From NCBI GenBank assembly GCA_016508695.1, contig VNKQ01000021.1, forward strand, positions 177,501 through 241,500: a stretch of 64,000 nucleotides of DNA. The letters run 5' to 3'. Numbering within the stretch: position 1 is the stretch's first letter; each line of letters begins with the position of its first letter. Positions 1 through 11,927 of the stretch are shown in pieces. The DNA comes from Hyphodiscus hymeniophilus. Lineage: Eukaryota; Ascomycota; Leotiomycetes; Helotiales; Hyphodiscaceae. The notes under the pieces are model-generated. The model was given only the letters and a program-made list of their open reading frames with translations. It made no database searches and was not told where the DNA came from. The position numbers and the translations under genes are program-made.

Positions 1-247
1 ATATTTTCTAACGTTTTGGCCGGAGAGCTATTTTATAGTATTTAGAAAGCCTAGGCTAATATTATTATACTATTAGACTTAATAGTATATCTCTTTATTA
101 AGAATAATATCTTATAATTATTACGTCTTGGCCTAGCTAGCGTATAGAGAGAAAACTTCTTAGAATTAATTAAGATTCTCGAGTTTATTAAACTATATTG
201 TCTTAGGCTAATAAATAGTTTTACCTATTTATTAAAATAAGTAGTGG

Positions 248-271
248 ATAATAATAATAATAATAATAATA
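248..271. repeat. ATA/TAA trinucleotide microsatellite
   Basis: About eight copies of the trinucleotide ATA lie in a row inside AT-rich DNA. Confidence 0.85.
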
Positions 272-937
272 GGATAGAAAAGGATATCGTTAGCTTTATT
301 AATTATATAATAATATTAATAACTAAAAAGGGTTACTATTTGTCTCTTTACTTTAGATAACTTATTAATATCGATAAATATATAACCCTAGTTATTATAC
401 TTATAAGCTTACCCTTTAGTATAATTATTTAATTAGTATTCTATTGCGAATATAATATTCAAAATATCGTAATCTTTTTATTTAAGGATTAAATTACTTA
501 ATATAAACGTTTTATAGTTACTTCCCCCTTAAATTAATATTTTGCCTTTCGGATTAGCGACTTTTACTACGCTAATACCACATAGATATAAGAAGGTAAT
601 AACTAACTTATACACAATCGTATATTATAATTAATAGTAATATAATTTAATAAAAGGCAATACTTATTTATTATAATATTACGAATATATAAGATTAATA
701 TAATTAATCTTATCCTTAAACTTAATATCTATTATAGTGAAAGCAACCTTATTTGCCTTAGCCTTCCTATTATTTCTAAATATAAGGATTAGTAGATTAA
801 AGCACCTTCGAATAATCCTTGGGTCTTTATAAAAGATAACGACGATGTAGAGTACTAGATAGAATGTTTATAGAGGTTGGATTTTATATAAGTAGTACTT
901 AAATTGGGGAAGGTTTCCTAATGGGAGTGATAGGAGT

Positions 938-1021
938 AAGGGGAATAATGGGAATAATGGGAATAATGGGAATAATGGGAATAATGGGAATAACGGGAAT
1001 AATGGGAATAATGGGAATAAT
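938..1021. repeat. 9-bp tandem repeat, unit GGAATAATG
   Basis: About nine nearly perfect head-to-tail copies of GGAATAATG. One copy has TAACG in place of TAATG. This is a G-rich minisatellite in otherwise AT-rich sequence. Confidence 0.95.
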
Positions 1022-1129
1022 CGATATATTATAGGAATTGTTTGTAGTGATTTAATTGGTTAATATCATTGGTATAAGTCTCGCGAGTTTTGAGTCTAAC
1101 AAAAAATCGATTTGAATTAATTTGGAGTT

Positions 1130-1330
1130 GGAATAGAATTAGGTTTAAATTAGGTTTGAACCGAGTTTAGCTTTTGGGTTAAACCGTTTTATTATCAATT
1201 TAAATAGAAGTTAAACTTGGTTTGAGAAAAGTTTAAACTTAATTTAAGAAAAGTTTAAACTTGGTTTGAAAAAAGTTTAAACTAGGTTTAAACTAAGTTT
1301 AAACCGAGTTTGAACTCGATTTAATTACTA
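1130..1330. repeat. GTTTGAAC/GTTTAAAC-rich direct repeat, copy 1
   Basis: A run of degenerate 10-15 bp units of the type GGTTTGAAAAAAGTTTAAACT. A diverged copy in the same orientation lies at about 4880-5065; both copies end in a shared ACTAAGCC-type sequence. The many near-identical units may themselves be RIP products of one ancestral repeat. Confidence 0.7.
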
Positions 1331-1417
1331 AGCCTATAACCAATAAGTAGTATTCTAACTCTACTCCCGGCTATTTTTACTTTAAGAGGTATACTCAATA
1401 AATACACATGCCTAGAG

Positions 1418-1906
1418 AAACTTTCTCTATTAAAATATAGCGGGTTAGAGTTAGTAATTAAGGTTAGTTCTAGGGGGTTAAAAAGCAGTAAGAGCCTCCT
1501 ATATAAGTATATCTTTTATATATCTTTATTGTTAAAGAAAAAAGAGTATATTAGGTTTAGTAGACTTAATACTTAATTAAGCTAGGCTTAATCAGGCATT
1601 AAGTGGGGCTCAGAAATCGGAACTAGTTCAATAGAATAACTCTCGCTTGTAATCCAAACTAGTTCCGATTTGGTTCTAATCTAGTTCCAATTTGGCTCCA
1701 ATCCGGCTTTAGTCTAGTTCTTATCCGGTTCGGATCTCTGATTAATCTCTAGTTAACCTCTAGTCAACTCTTTATAAACACGTAATCGAGCCCTTTATAA
1801 AGCGTACCTAAGTAGCTTTATATAAAAGGCTCTTATTACCTTTTAACTCTCTAGTACTAACTTTAACTAAGTACGTATTAACTCTAACCCGTTATATTTT
1901 AGTAGA
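1418..1906. repeat. Fold-back element with ~100-bp inverted arms
   Basis: The left arm (about 1418-1515) contains TATAGCGGGTTAGAGTTA. Its reverse complement recurs in the right arm (about 1795-1906) as TAACTCTAACCCGTTATA. Matching continues through AAGAGCC.. TATATAA in both arms. The ~270-bp centre carries GGTTCCGATTTGGTTC-like units. It could be a MITE-like or inverted-repeat relic. No target-site duplication was recognised. Confidence 0.7.
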
Positions 1907-2879
1907 AAAAGTACTAAGTATCTTTAAGTATATACTTTTTTAAGTATTATATACTTTATAAAAGTTAAAATACTAAACTCAAATATTTTACCCGATTCTA
2001 AAGAGTAAGCTCTTTATTTAATGAAACCCTATACTATTACATATAAAGTTCTAACTATTAATCTCTTAATATATATTAAGTTATTAAATACTTAGAAAAT
2101 ATTAAATAAGTATTTCAATAATTAATAACCTTATTAATAAGGAATAGAGTAATATAAATTCGGATAGCTAAGAATAAATATATTTTACAAGAATATATTA
2201 GATGTTACTTAACTATACAAGCAAATAGCTACGTATTACTTTAAGGCTCTTAATAATAATTACTTATATATAGAATAATCTTATTTATAATTTCTAGAGA
2301 ATAATATAAGGTAAATAAAGTAATAAGGTTATTAGGGGAGATATACTTTAAAAGGGTAATCTAAAGATTAAAATCCGGGTATTCTATTAATAAAAAGTAA
2401 TTCCTATATAGCCAAATTAATACTGCGTTTGGGCATAAGGTCCCTAGGTTTATAGGGTCCGAAATAATATCTTTAAGCATTAAATTAGGTCTCTTTTAAG
2501 TGCGAAATCAATAAATTATAATGATTGTTTATATATTTGTTTATATTAAGGATTTTAATATTCTTACCCTTAAAGTTAGTGCCTAAGGCAGGGGGTGCTA
2601 CACGAGTTTAGAACCTTAGGGGATAGTTAAGCAAGGATATTAGGTATATGCCTGAAAAGTTATTTTAGCCGCGAGGCAAGTTATTATAGCCCGACCCTTA
2701 AATTACCTAGGTTCGAGTTTTTTAGAAAGTTTAAGTCAAATTTGAGTGGGGTTTGAGTTTGGTTTATACTCGAGTTGGGTTTAGTTTGAACTAAAGTTGG
2801 CTTTTATATAAAAGTTTAAGCCTAGTTTGAAACTTATTTAAAACTATTTTAAAGCTAATTTAATATAAATCACTTAAGC

Positions 2880-3200
2880 GAGGAATAACCGCCTCTATAA
2901 TACTATCGGCTTAAATCAGTTGATATCGCTATCTTTAACTTTTTAGCGTGGATATTAAGCGAGCTAGAGCTTAAGCGAGACTTATAAACTCTAATTTTTT
3001 AAGCGAAAATGAAAATTTAGCCTATATATTACCCGATGCTTATCAGGTTTACCCGGGGCTTAGCCGAAGTTTATCCAGCCTACCCGGGGCTTAGCCGAAG
3101 TTTATCCAGCCTACCCGACGTTTAGCCGAAGTTTAGCTGGCTCACTAAGCACTATTAATAAGTTATTTTTATAAAATTAGGTTTAAGCTAGTTTAGAACT
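2880..3200 (+). repeat. Large dispersed inverted repeat, left copy
   Basis: This segment carries TTTTTAGCGTGGATATTAA, GAGCTAGAGCTTAAGCGA, and two near-identical copies of CCCGGGGCTTAGCCGAAG. It recurs as a reverse complement at about 4500-4815. A neighbouring GTTGGGTTTAGTTTGAACTA segment (about 2700-2860 and 4350-4540) occurs in direct orientation, so the two loci are rearranged relative to each other. Confidence 0.75.
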
Positions 3201-3375
3201 AGTTTAGAACCGGTTCCGAACTGGTTTGGAACCGGATCGGAACCGGAGCGGAACCTTGAACCTAATCGGAACTTAGTCGGAACCCAATTGGAGCCTAATT
3301 GGAACCTATTTGGAACCTAGTCAGAACCGGATTGGAATTATTAGAACCGGATCGGAACCTTAAAACTAGTTTAAT
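3180..3375. repeat. Degenerate ~12-bp tandem repeat, GGAACC(G/T)AATC type
   Basis: More than a dozen imperfect units such as GGAACCGGATC, GGAACCTAATC and GGAACTTAGTC stand head to tail. Related units lie in the loop of the fold-back at 1600-1740. Confidence 0.8.
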
Positions 3376-4499
3376 TGGGTATCAATCAGGTATTACCTAG
3401 GGATCAAACGCTTAGCTAAGTGCCCTTAAGTGATTATTATTTTAAGTATTTAAAACTAATATTAATTAAATATTTAGGTCTCTCCTTTTAATGTTTATTT
3501 CTAGAAAGTAAATAGCCAAATTTAAAAGCCTAGCCACAATATGATAATTAATAAATTAATTTGTAAGTTTATTAGTAAAGCCTTTAAAGTTATAATTATT
3601 TTAAATAAATTAACTCCTATTAATATTAAGATCTAGAATATCGGTCAATATAGGTTTTTCTCAAATTAAGTCTAATATATATTAAGTCCAAAAAGGGGGC
3701 TTATAAGTATAAAGGTCCCCCCTTAATTAAAAGGTTTTAAACCGGGAAAAAGAGGTAATAAAATGTAACTTATGATATTATATCTTTTTAATTAAATTAC
3801 TTATATAAAATATTGTATATATCTTAATAATTTATTTATATTTTATTAACTTCTAAAGGTATTACGAGATGATAAGTATATTATAATTTAAGACTTATTA
3901 TTTGAATATTAGTATTATACTCGAACTAGTCGAGATTAAAAAGAAAAACTTTAAGAAAAACGAATTATTATAGGGAATACTTTATTTAATACTTATTCTA
4001 CCTCTAAGTCTTATTAATTAATTTAGTTGAAAAGATATGGCTTTTGTATTAATAATAAGTACTAGTACCTTTTAGAAAAGAAATTATAAAATCTGGATCT
4101 TATATTACTAGCTAAAAAGATATTTATAAGCGTAAAAACTATAAAAACCTTTTGAGAATAATATTATAAAGATATTGGAAATAGGTACTAAAGGTTTATT
4201 ACTAATACAATTATAATATACTTACTATTAATATAATTAATTAGTAATTAACTAGGAGTAATAATAAGGAATAGCGAGTTTAAAAAAAATTCTAATAGGT
4301 ATTTAACTAATAGCTCCTAATTATAATACTTATAGGCGGAAGTCTTAGTCATCGAATCGAGCTTAAACTCGATTTAAATCAGGTTTAAATTGGGTTTGAG
4401 TTTTTTAAAAAGTTTGAATCGGGTTTGAGCTCGAGCTGGGTTTAGTTTGAACTAGAGTTGGCTTTTAAGCAAAAGTTCAAGCTTAGTTTAAGAGTAGTT

Positions 4500-4815
4500 C
4501 AAAACTAGTTTAGGACTAGTTCAAAACTAGTTTAAACCCTAAGGTCATAAATTACTTATTGATAGTGCTTAGTAAGCTGAGTAAACATCGGCTAAGCCTC
4601 GGCTAAGCCGGGTAAACTTCGGTTAAACTTCGGGTAAAATCTAGGCTTAATTTAAAACTTCGTAAAAAAAATAAGGTTTCGCTTAAAAATCAGAGTTTAT
4701 AAGATTCGCTTAAGCTCTAGCTCGTTTAATATCCACGCTAAAAAGTCAAAAATAGTAAAATTACGTGATTTAGGCCGACATTATTATATAGGCGGCTATT
4801 ACTCGCTTAATTCCT
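4500..4815 (-). repeat. Large dispersed inverted repeat, right copy
   Basis: This is the reverse-complement partner of 2880-3200. It contains TTAATATCCACGCTAAAAAG, TCGCTTAAGCTCTAGCTCG and AGTGCTTAGTAAGC, which match the left copy with scattered transitions. Confidence 0.75.
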
Positions 4816-4879
4816 TATATTATTAATAAGGAAAAGGACTTAAGTAAAAAAAAAAACTAATTTTTATTATAGTTTAAAT

Positions 4880-5065
4880 CTAGTGCTAAGTAGGCTTAGG
4901 TCAGGTTTGAGTCGGGTTTGAGTTTTAGGCTGAACCGATTTATCACTGATTCGAATAAAAGTTAAACCTAGTTTGAAAAAGGTTTGAACCCGGTTTGAGA
5001 AAAGTTTGAGCCCGGGTTAAACTCGATTTAGGTCCAGTTTGAACTCGATTGACTACTAAGCCTTA
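4880..5065. repeat. GTTTGAAC-rich direct repeat, copy 2
   Basis: Same orientation and unit type as 1130-1330. It is less degraded (GGTTTGAACCCGGTTTGAG) and ends in GACTACTAAGCC, against ATTACTAAGCC in copy 1. Confidence 0.7.
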
Positions 5066-6099
5066 ACCAGTTCATACTTATTAATACTACTTACTTGGTT
5101 TTTTATTACTCGAATATTCTAATATAAGAGAGATTAATTAAATTCCGGTTATAACAAGAGTTTTATATCTAGATTATTAAGGGGCTAATATTAATCTTAA
5201 GTAATATACTACTAGATATATAATAGCCTTACAATTATTATATTAAACCTAGTCCTTTTATTTTTCTAAGTACTAATTATTATTTAGTATATAAAGACAT
5301 TTGTATAAATTACTTAACTTATAAAGGCTAAGTATACTTTTTAAAACAAGTTATAACTCCCTCGAATTATATTAGCTTAGAGACTAGTTAATTAGAAGCT
5401 GAATATTATTAGAAGATTAAGGGTTAAGCTATTTCATCTTTATTCCTGGTTACTTTAACTCTTTAAGAGTATACCTAATAAGCTTGTTTCCCTATATATT
5501 TTGTATATAATAATAAGTATAATTTATATTTACTTATAAAAAATCAATATATCCTTATTAACTTATAACCTTTATAATAGATACTATAATGTATTCCAGA
5601 CTGTTCTTAACCTTATATTTATATAAGGAAAAGGTAAACCCCGCGGTATATTAGAAGGAGTATTATAAATTACTAAATCGAGTACTTATTAATTAGTACT
5701 CTTAGGCTTCTAATTACCCCCTTGCTTAAGTACTTAACCCAGGTTATTAATTGGGCAAGTCTTTATTGTTTATTTAGCTTTAATCAAGAGAGTTTTATTA
5801 CTCTAGTAATAGCGCGGATAATAAAGAGACATATTAACTTATATACGCTTAATATTAAAAGGGAAAGTAATAGAGAATCTCTTTTATATATAAAGACAAT
5901 TACCTTAAAGACGTAATAATAATTGTAAGAAATATATTATAAAGGCAAGTAATATAAGGAGTAAAAGTTAAGATTAAAGTTATAATTATAATAATAAAAC
6001 CTTTTAATAACTATATATAAGATAAAAAGTTTAAATTAAATCCAGATTATATTACCTAGTAATTTATATATATATAAGAATATATAATATATGTTATTA

Positions 6100-6495
6100 T
6101 CTTATGGCCGCAAGTTATTCTAATTGACCTAGCTAGAGTAAGTTAGATCACGTGATGATATAAGGGTGGATTAAGAGTAGATTAAGGGTTAACCCGGATT
6201 AAGCTACTAGATTAAGCTAGGTTAGACTCTTAATAGAGTCTCAGTTAATAAAAAGGTCAGTTATTAATCGCCTACCTTTTTTAACCGAGTTTAGGGCTTT
6301 GCTGAAATCCAGGTCACGTGATGACACTACCTAATAAGTCACATGATGACCGGAGTTAGCCAGTATGGCCAATCAGGCCCAGCCACCTAATATTCATATA
6401 TATATATATATATAGTTATTACCTCCTACCTTAGTTCTATAAGAAATAATAAATATTTAATCTATATTTCTAATAGGTTATAAGCCCGGAATTCC
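6100..6495 (+). mobile_element. LTR-like relic of a retrotransposon
   Basis: The segment has LTR-like features: promoter-like and CACGTGATGA motifs, an (AT)n run at about 6394-6413, AATAATAAATATTTAATC near the end, and then AGGTTATAAGCCCGGAA at about 6476-6492. The last element resembles the primer-binding site that follows 5' LTRs of fungal Copia-type elements. No matching 3' LTR was identified inside the window. The assignment rests on resemblance and is tentative. Confidence 0.4.
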
Positions 6496-6524
6496 GCTAA
6501 GTACTCCGAATTTATATAATGTAA

Positions 6525-6635
6525 ACTTATATTAACTAGCTATTAGCTTATTTTAGCTATTGGCTTATTCTAGCTACTAGCTAATTCTGGCTACTAGCTT
6601 ACTAGTCACTAGCTTATTCTAGCTAATAACTTTGG
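6525..6635. repeat. Imperfect tandem repeat, unit (T)AGCTACTAGCTTATTC
   Basis: About six imperfect 16-18 bp units of the form TAGCTATTGGCTTATTC / TAGCTACTAGCTAATTC follow directly after the LTR-like segment. Confidence 0.8.
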
Positions 6636-6689
6636 CCATACCAATCTATAGCCTATTCCTATTTATTATAATAGCAAAATCGCACTTAT

Positions 6690-8000
6690 AATAATATCCT
6701 AACGTTTATATAAGGCCGAAACTTTATTATTAACTTCCTAAAGGGTTAATAATTTACTTAACTAATTACCTTACTAATTACTTGATTTCCTTATTTGCTA
6801 AGATAATAAGTATCTTTATAAGAAAACATATAAAGCTTATAAAGTTTACCCTTTAAAAGTTTGGATATTTATATCCTTTATTAATTTTATTTAAACAAAT
6901 TAGTCTTTATTACGTTTATTAATATTAATTCTTCTTTTAATAAATTATTATTAATTAACGCTAGACTTAAAACATTAGTTCGTCTTATAAACCTTTTATA
7001 TTAAATATACTTGCAAATATTATTAGTAAAGTTCCTTTAAGTAAGGCCAATATATAAGACTTTATCCTTAGTACTCTAAGCAAGAGAGATTTATTTAGCT
7101 AAAAGGCGTCTTTATTAAAACCCTTAGAATATTTATTATTATTAGCATTTTATTAAAACTTAACCTTATTACAAACTATTTTAATAAATAGCTTATTAGA
7201 ACCGGAATTATATCGGAATTTAATTAAGAGCTTAAGTCTCTCTTAAACCTTAATAAAATCCTAGTCCTCAAATTAAATAATTAAGTAGAATTTTATAAAA
7301 GAGTAAGAGAAAAAATTATTCTTGTAAAGTATAATAATGTCTTAAACAAATTAGCTCTAATCCCATTAGCTAAGGATAAGAACAATAAGGCAAAACTAGC
7401 TATAATTATAATTTATAAGGCCAATTTTATTCGATATATATTCCGTATATAATATATAATTATTAGAATTCAAAGTTATTATAATATTAATACTTACATA
7501 CTTATTAAAAAAGAGAAGGATCTATTCTCTATACTTATTACCCTAGAGGGGGCCTTTAAAGTCTAGGGGATAAGTATATTAATCACTTTATTTAACGCTT
7601 TTAATCTATTTAATTATTTAATTATAATAATATTATTAAATATACTAAAGCCTTTTGCCAAATTTAATATAATTTAATTAAAATTTATAAAAGGGCTAAA
7701 TACTCGGAATTATATATAATTATTTGTTTTATTAATAGCCTTAAATTAGCTTACTCTAATTATATTACTAACTTCTAATAAAACTATATTTTTATATTTA
7801 ATAAGAAGGACAAGAATAACCTTAATATCCTTAATTTCGATAAGCTTATTTAAAAGATAATTATAAAAGAATAAAGGCTAAAACGAGAAGATACGCGAGC
7901 TATAATAGCTATAATATTAATAATAACAATTATTATAATTTTTATTAATTAGTAAACAATTAATTAATATACCTAATATAACTTTAATAAGTATAAAATA
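6690..8000 (+). mobile_element. Possible degraded gag region of an LTR element
   Basis: Downstream of the LTR-like segment lies about 1.3 kb in which short readable stretches are separated by many stops. Leu/Ile/Asn/Lys-rich peptide fragments and position directly after a putative primer-binding site fit a RIP-destroyed gag gene. No zinc knuckle or protease motif could be read, so this is only a positional guess. Confidence 0.25.
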
Positions 8001-8034
8001 ATTAATTATTATTATCTCAGTACTCCGGCCTTCC

Positions 8035-9298
8035 CCCCGGGTTTAGCGACCCTCTACTTCGGGCAAGGTGCGTACACGGGCCAGCCGCTACTTCAACGTC
8101 TATAAAACTCGCGCTCCCCCCTACTACGCAACCGTCTCCTTCTTCAATCCGTTCCTAACACCTCTCCGCTCGGTCCTCTGGACTTATCTTGCGCGATCGA
8201 CCCCTACCATGCAGGCCTAGTCTGCTTGACCCCGTCGTTGGCCTCGCCATAGCTGCGAATAACGGCATAGCCTATTTGGAGCCAGAATCCTCGATCTCCC
8301 ACTCTAGACTCGATACTTACGAGCGTCTGCGACGATAATCATTCCTCCTGAGTCGGTTAGATTAGTCGAATTACGAGCCTAAGCGTTATGTCTACTGCCT
8401 CCTCGACGTCGCACTATCACAACCCTTCACGACAGTGCCTTGTCGGTGATTACGATAGTGCTGATCTGCTCTGGTAGTGCCTTCATGCGTTGGACCTGGC
8501 CAATGGAAGAAATGCCTCACGACGACGTGGCTGGCTTCTGCCTGGCTGCGCCGCGGAGTTCCGTGTCGGTCGGAAGGATCTCGGTCAGCATCCTTGCGTT
8601 ACGGAGACGATGACATACACCGTATACCTTGGTCTGGGCTGACTCGTAATGAGAAGGGCCGATTCAATGCTGACGTGGCTGTCGCAGATGTCCATCTGCA
8701 TGAAATCTGCATCGTCGAAGCAGCCGTCGAGTATCCTGCCGAGCGAATACGAAACGGTCACAGTGGGAGGATTGGGGAGAAGTTGGGAAGAAGACATAGA
8801 TGATCACAAGCAGGCAGATCGTGCGACTTCGGGAGGAGCTCTATCTGTGCTATTGCATATTGGAAGGATGGATCTGGCCGTCTCGAGGAAACGCAAACGT
8901 CACACCATGTGTATGATCCAATCTCCTCCGCCACGCAGTCTTCTGAAAAGGGCAGGTCATTTGAGCTCATTTATGTGGAACTGCCGCGAGCTCCATGAGA
9001 TTGGTGGTGGCTAATTGGATTTGGAGCAGGATTGGACTAATCAAAAGCCCATCCTCGATCTTTGCTAAAGCCGAGGAAGGCTGGGCATTGCATGATGAAC
9101 CAGTCCTCGCAGGAGCCTGGAGGGGCCTGGAGGGGCTGAGATTTCAAGTGCAAGATCAGGTTGATTCTCGGACAGTATACGGCAGTTGTAAGCGGCAAAC
9201 TACTGTGTGCAGATTACCACTTAAAGCCGCTCAAGTTCCCCCTTCTAAATTTTCCATACATGCTGAGACGGTTTTCTCGCTATTCACTTTGTTTCGTC
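8035..9298. other. GC-richer segment without a supportable gene
   Basis: The composition switches at about 8034 from AT-rich repeat DNA to ordinary coding-like composition. Several overlapping ORFs of 70-125 codons exist on both strands (for example 8477-8803, 8649-9014 and 8585-8797). None shows a recognised motif and they contradict one another. The segment may be a decayed gene or the upstream region of the gene starting at 9299. Confidence 0.5.
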
Positions 9299-11893
9299 AT
9301 GGCTACCCTCCAGAGCACACAATTCGATCGATTTGCATTTCCCCTACCAACTCCGCCATTGTGCAACAGTAATGCTCTCTGGCCTTCTGAACCCATGCAT
9401 TCAATCCGCTCACTAAACGCTGCCGGCATTAAGAAAGTGAACGGAACTGTACTTGCTTCAAGTCAAATTAAGGCAAACGGCATTACGGCAGTGACAGCTG
9501 AAGGTGCGTGAAAAACCTACCCGGTGCTAGAAATTGTTCTGATTTCTTCAATATAGCTCATGAGCGCGCTCTTGCAGATAATGGCCATAATTCAGACGAT
9601 GATTTCCCACCTCTCGAGGAACTCTATCGAGCTACACTACGTCCGAAGATCTCGATCAAGGCCTCGCAGACTGGGTCCACCCTTCAGCGCTTAGAACGGC
9701 CAGCGCTTTAGAGGGCTAGAGTACAAGTCGACCGGAGACAGTTCGGGGCTGTTGGAGATCAAGGGGGGAGCCGAGGTAAGTAGAACCTCTATCCTCCGTG
9801 CTCAGGAGTACCTACTAATCGTATTCAGATCAACTAGTAATCCTCGATAACGATATAAATACTAGCGATAAGGATGAGGGGGCTTCGGATCGCGATACTG
9901 GGTCCACTGAATAGGGCGGAAATCTACAAAACACCTTTACAACCTTAGAACTCGCCTCTCGGTCGATAGAGTCTATTGAAGTATCTGGTCCGTGGTATGA
10001 CGTTGAGGAGGCTTACTATGTTGAGGAGCCAGCCTAGAGACTTGGGTCTCACGAGTAGTATTGCGCATCCTCTACTCCCGCACAAGCCCAACCGCAGATA
10101 CTCCCTCAATCCCCTAAGCCACTACAAGATCAGATCGGCCTACAAGGTGTCCACGATATCACTAAAAGCACGCCAGTAGAGTCTGCGCTCTACTCCCTCC
10201 CTCAATCTTCTAGTAGCGGCGATTACGGGTGGACGAATGAGACTATAGCTAAGTTGGAGAAAGAACTAGGTCTAGCTCTAGGAGAGCAACAAGTGGAGTC
10301 ATCATCCGCCAGTACAACAGCCTCCCAAAGTCTTCGCTTGGCCAAGGCACCACAGGAAGATATTCAGAGCCGACAACAGAGCGAAACCACGGGTCGTAGA
10401 CCAGAAGAGCTGCAAGATACTTCTCGACGTGAAACCCCAGCCCTTGAGTTGTGGGAGAAGCCGGACTTGGCCGAGATTATCGATACAGACGACCTTAAAG
10501 ATAGGGAAGCCACCAAGGCTCTACTAGCCGCGCAATCTAAGATTCCCAAGACTAAGGAGCACTTCTTTCGACTACGTGGAATACGAGTTCGGCAGCTCGT
10601 TAGTCGCCAGACAAAAACTACCCAGTACCGAGTTGTGTGGGGAGATCCTCCAAACAGGTCAGATTCTTAGTTTAATAAAGACGATATATAGATCTTAAGG
10701 CGTTTCCAACTATACTCTCAAAGCCTAGCACTACAGGCGGACCGTTTCCGAGTTTACGGTATACGCACTCGCTTGCGCAAACGCAGAAAAGTTTTCGAAT
10801 ACCTAGTCGATATATCCGGTCTCGAGAGCCGTACCTAGACCAACGAGGATTAATTAAGAATCTCGCTCAGCTCCGTGTTAGTCGCTGAGCTTAAAGGTAA
10901 GTCACTGGCTTGAAATGCCCTATTTTGGAGATATGGATGAATGATTTACTAACTTAATATGTCTCGCACAGGCTCTACTCCCCTTCCCATTTGCGACGCA
11001 CAGTGTGAGATTCTTGGGTATCCATCAACTCCGACCAGAGATGAAAACGACCATGCATCCCAAGCCTCTCGAAGCCTTCTTCCCCTAGCCAATCCGGCGC
11101 TGCAGGGGAAGCCTACGATACCGATACAAGGGTACCCAGACGCACATTCAGAGATCAGCACCGACACCCACCGTTCTGCGAACATGGATGACAACAATGA
11201 CAGCTGCGATACAAGCGATGAGGACGTTCGACCTACAAAGCGACGCAGGCGACACTCGGTATCTGCCGTGGCTTCGCCTCATCGTCAACACTCTCCAACC
11301 ATAACTACCAGCATCGAGGCCGGTGATGCGCAACCCCAGCTTGAGCACGAATGTTTGTCGGCAGTCCTCGACAAGAAGCAGCACCATGATTCCAGACACT
11401 CTCGAAGTTCGTCTAAGGTCATAGAAGCTCTGCCAGCTGCCGAGTATCAGGAGTGGCCCTTCCAAGGCTTTCTCAAATGTACAAGGGTCGGGAAGGAGAC
11501 GACCTACAATCTGGAGTTCAGACTACCATTTACCTATGACCATCCTCACTTTCCGACAGATTCTCTAGAAGTAGCCTTCTGTTCTCGCGAGAATGCTCGA
11601 CCAAGACCTCTATATCGGACTTCTCATAGCCCTTTCGTATATTCCAAGACCCGCTCAGCCAAAGCAAAGCTCCCAACAACGCGCAATCTATGGACGAAAC
11701 AAGAGGACAGGATTGTGGTACAGATGAAGGCGGATGGCTGTTCGTGGGAAGATATACGCGATGCTCTCCCTCACCGGAGCATGGGTTCGATACAGGTGCG
11801 CTATTCAACAAAGCTGAAATGGTAAGAGTTTTTGAAGGCCAACGTTACTTGACCCAACTCCCCAGCATGGAGGCTTCTAAAGGAAGCTGTTGA
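9299..11893 (+). pseudogene. SANT/Myb-like domain protein gene, RIP-inactivated
   Basis: Five exons can be joined in one frame: 9299-9503, 9578-9775, 9829-10896, 10972-11821 and 11866-11893. They total 2,349 bp (783 codons), with good GT-AG introns and branch sites such as TTTACTAAC. Eight in-frame stops interrupt it, seven TAG (9709, 9912, 10035, 10056, 10668, 10689, 10836) and one TAA (10851), and none is TGA. That is what C-to-T change at Trp and Gln codons would give. The C-terminal part is open. It has a basic KRRRRH patch, a WPFQGFLKCTRVGKETTYNL segment, and a C-terminal SANT/Myb-like helix set (LWTKQEDRIVVQMK ... WEDIRDALP ... IQVRYS). A nuclear DNA-binding role is inferred only from that domain. 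The first half is Ser/Glu-rich and unrecognised. Confidence 0.72.
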
Positions 11894-11927
11894 GCAGCGA
11901 TGAAGGCGGTTATTCGAGTGACAGCTC

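Larger units (their letters stand above)
1..8034. repeat. AT-rich block of decayed repeats (RIP-like)
   Basis: This 8-kb stretch is strongly A+T-rich with TA dinucleotides everywhere and stops in all frames. It holds micro- and minisatellites, direct and inverted copies of GTTTGAAC-rich and GGAACC-rich segments, and LTR-retrotransposon-like remains. The only longer ORF (5722-5916) is chance low-complexity sequence. The block ends abruptly near 8034, where normal GC-containing sequence starts. This is the known appearance of RIP-mutated repeat islands in filamentous ascomycetes; calling it RIP is an inference, since dinucleotide indices were not computed. No functional gene can be supported here. 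Confidence 0.85.

Noticed and set aside
1..900. Possible Gypsy-type reverse transcriptase remnant
   Set aside because: A few residues around 340-420 loosely recall the RT fingers region, but with stops every few codons the match is no better than chance.
5722..5916. 64-codon ORF in the AT-rich block
   Set aside because: Low-complexity Ile/Asn/Lys-rich translation with no motif, inside RIP-like repeat DNA.
8477..9372. Chain of overlapping plus-strand ORFs (8477-8803, 8649-9014, 8995-9372)
   Set aside because: Different frames, no conserved motif, contradicting minus-strand ORFs, and no splice model that joins them sensibly.
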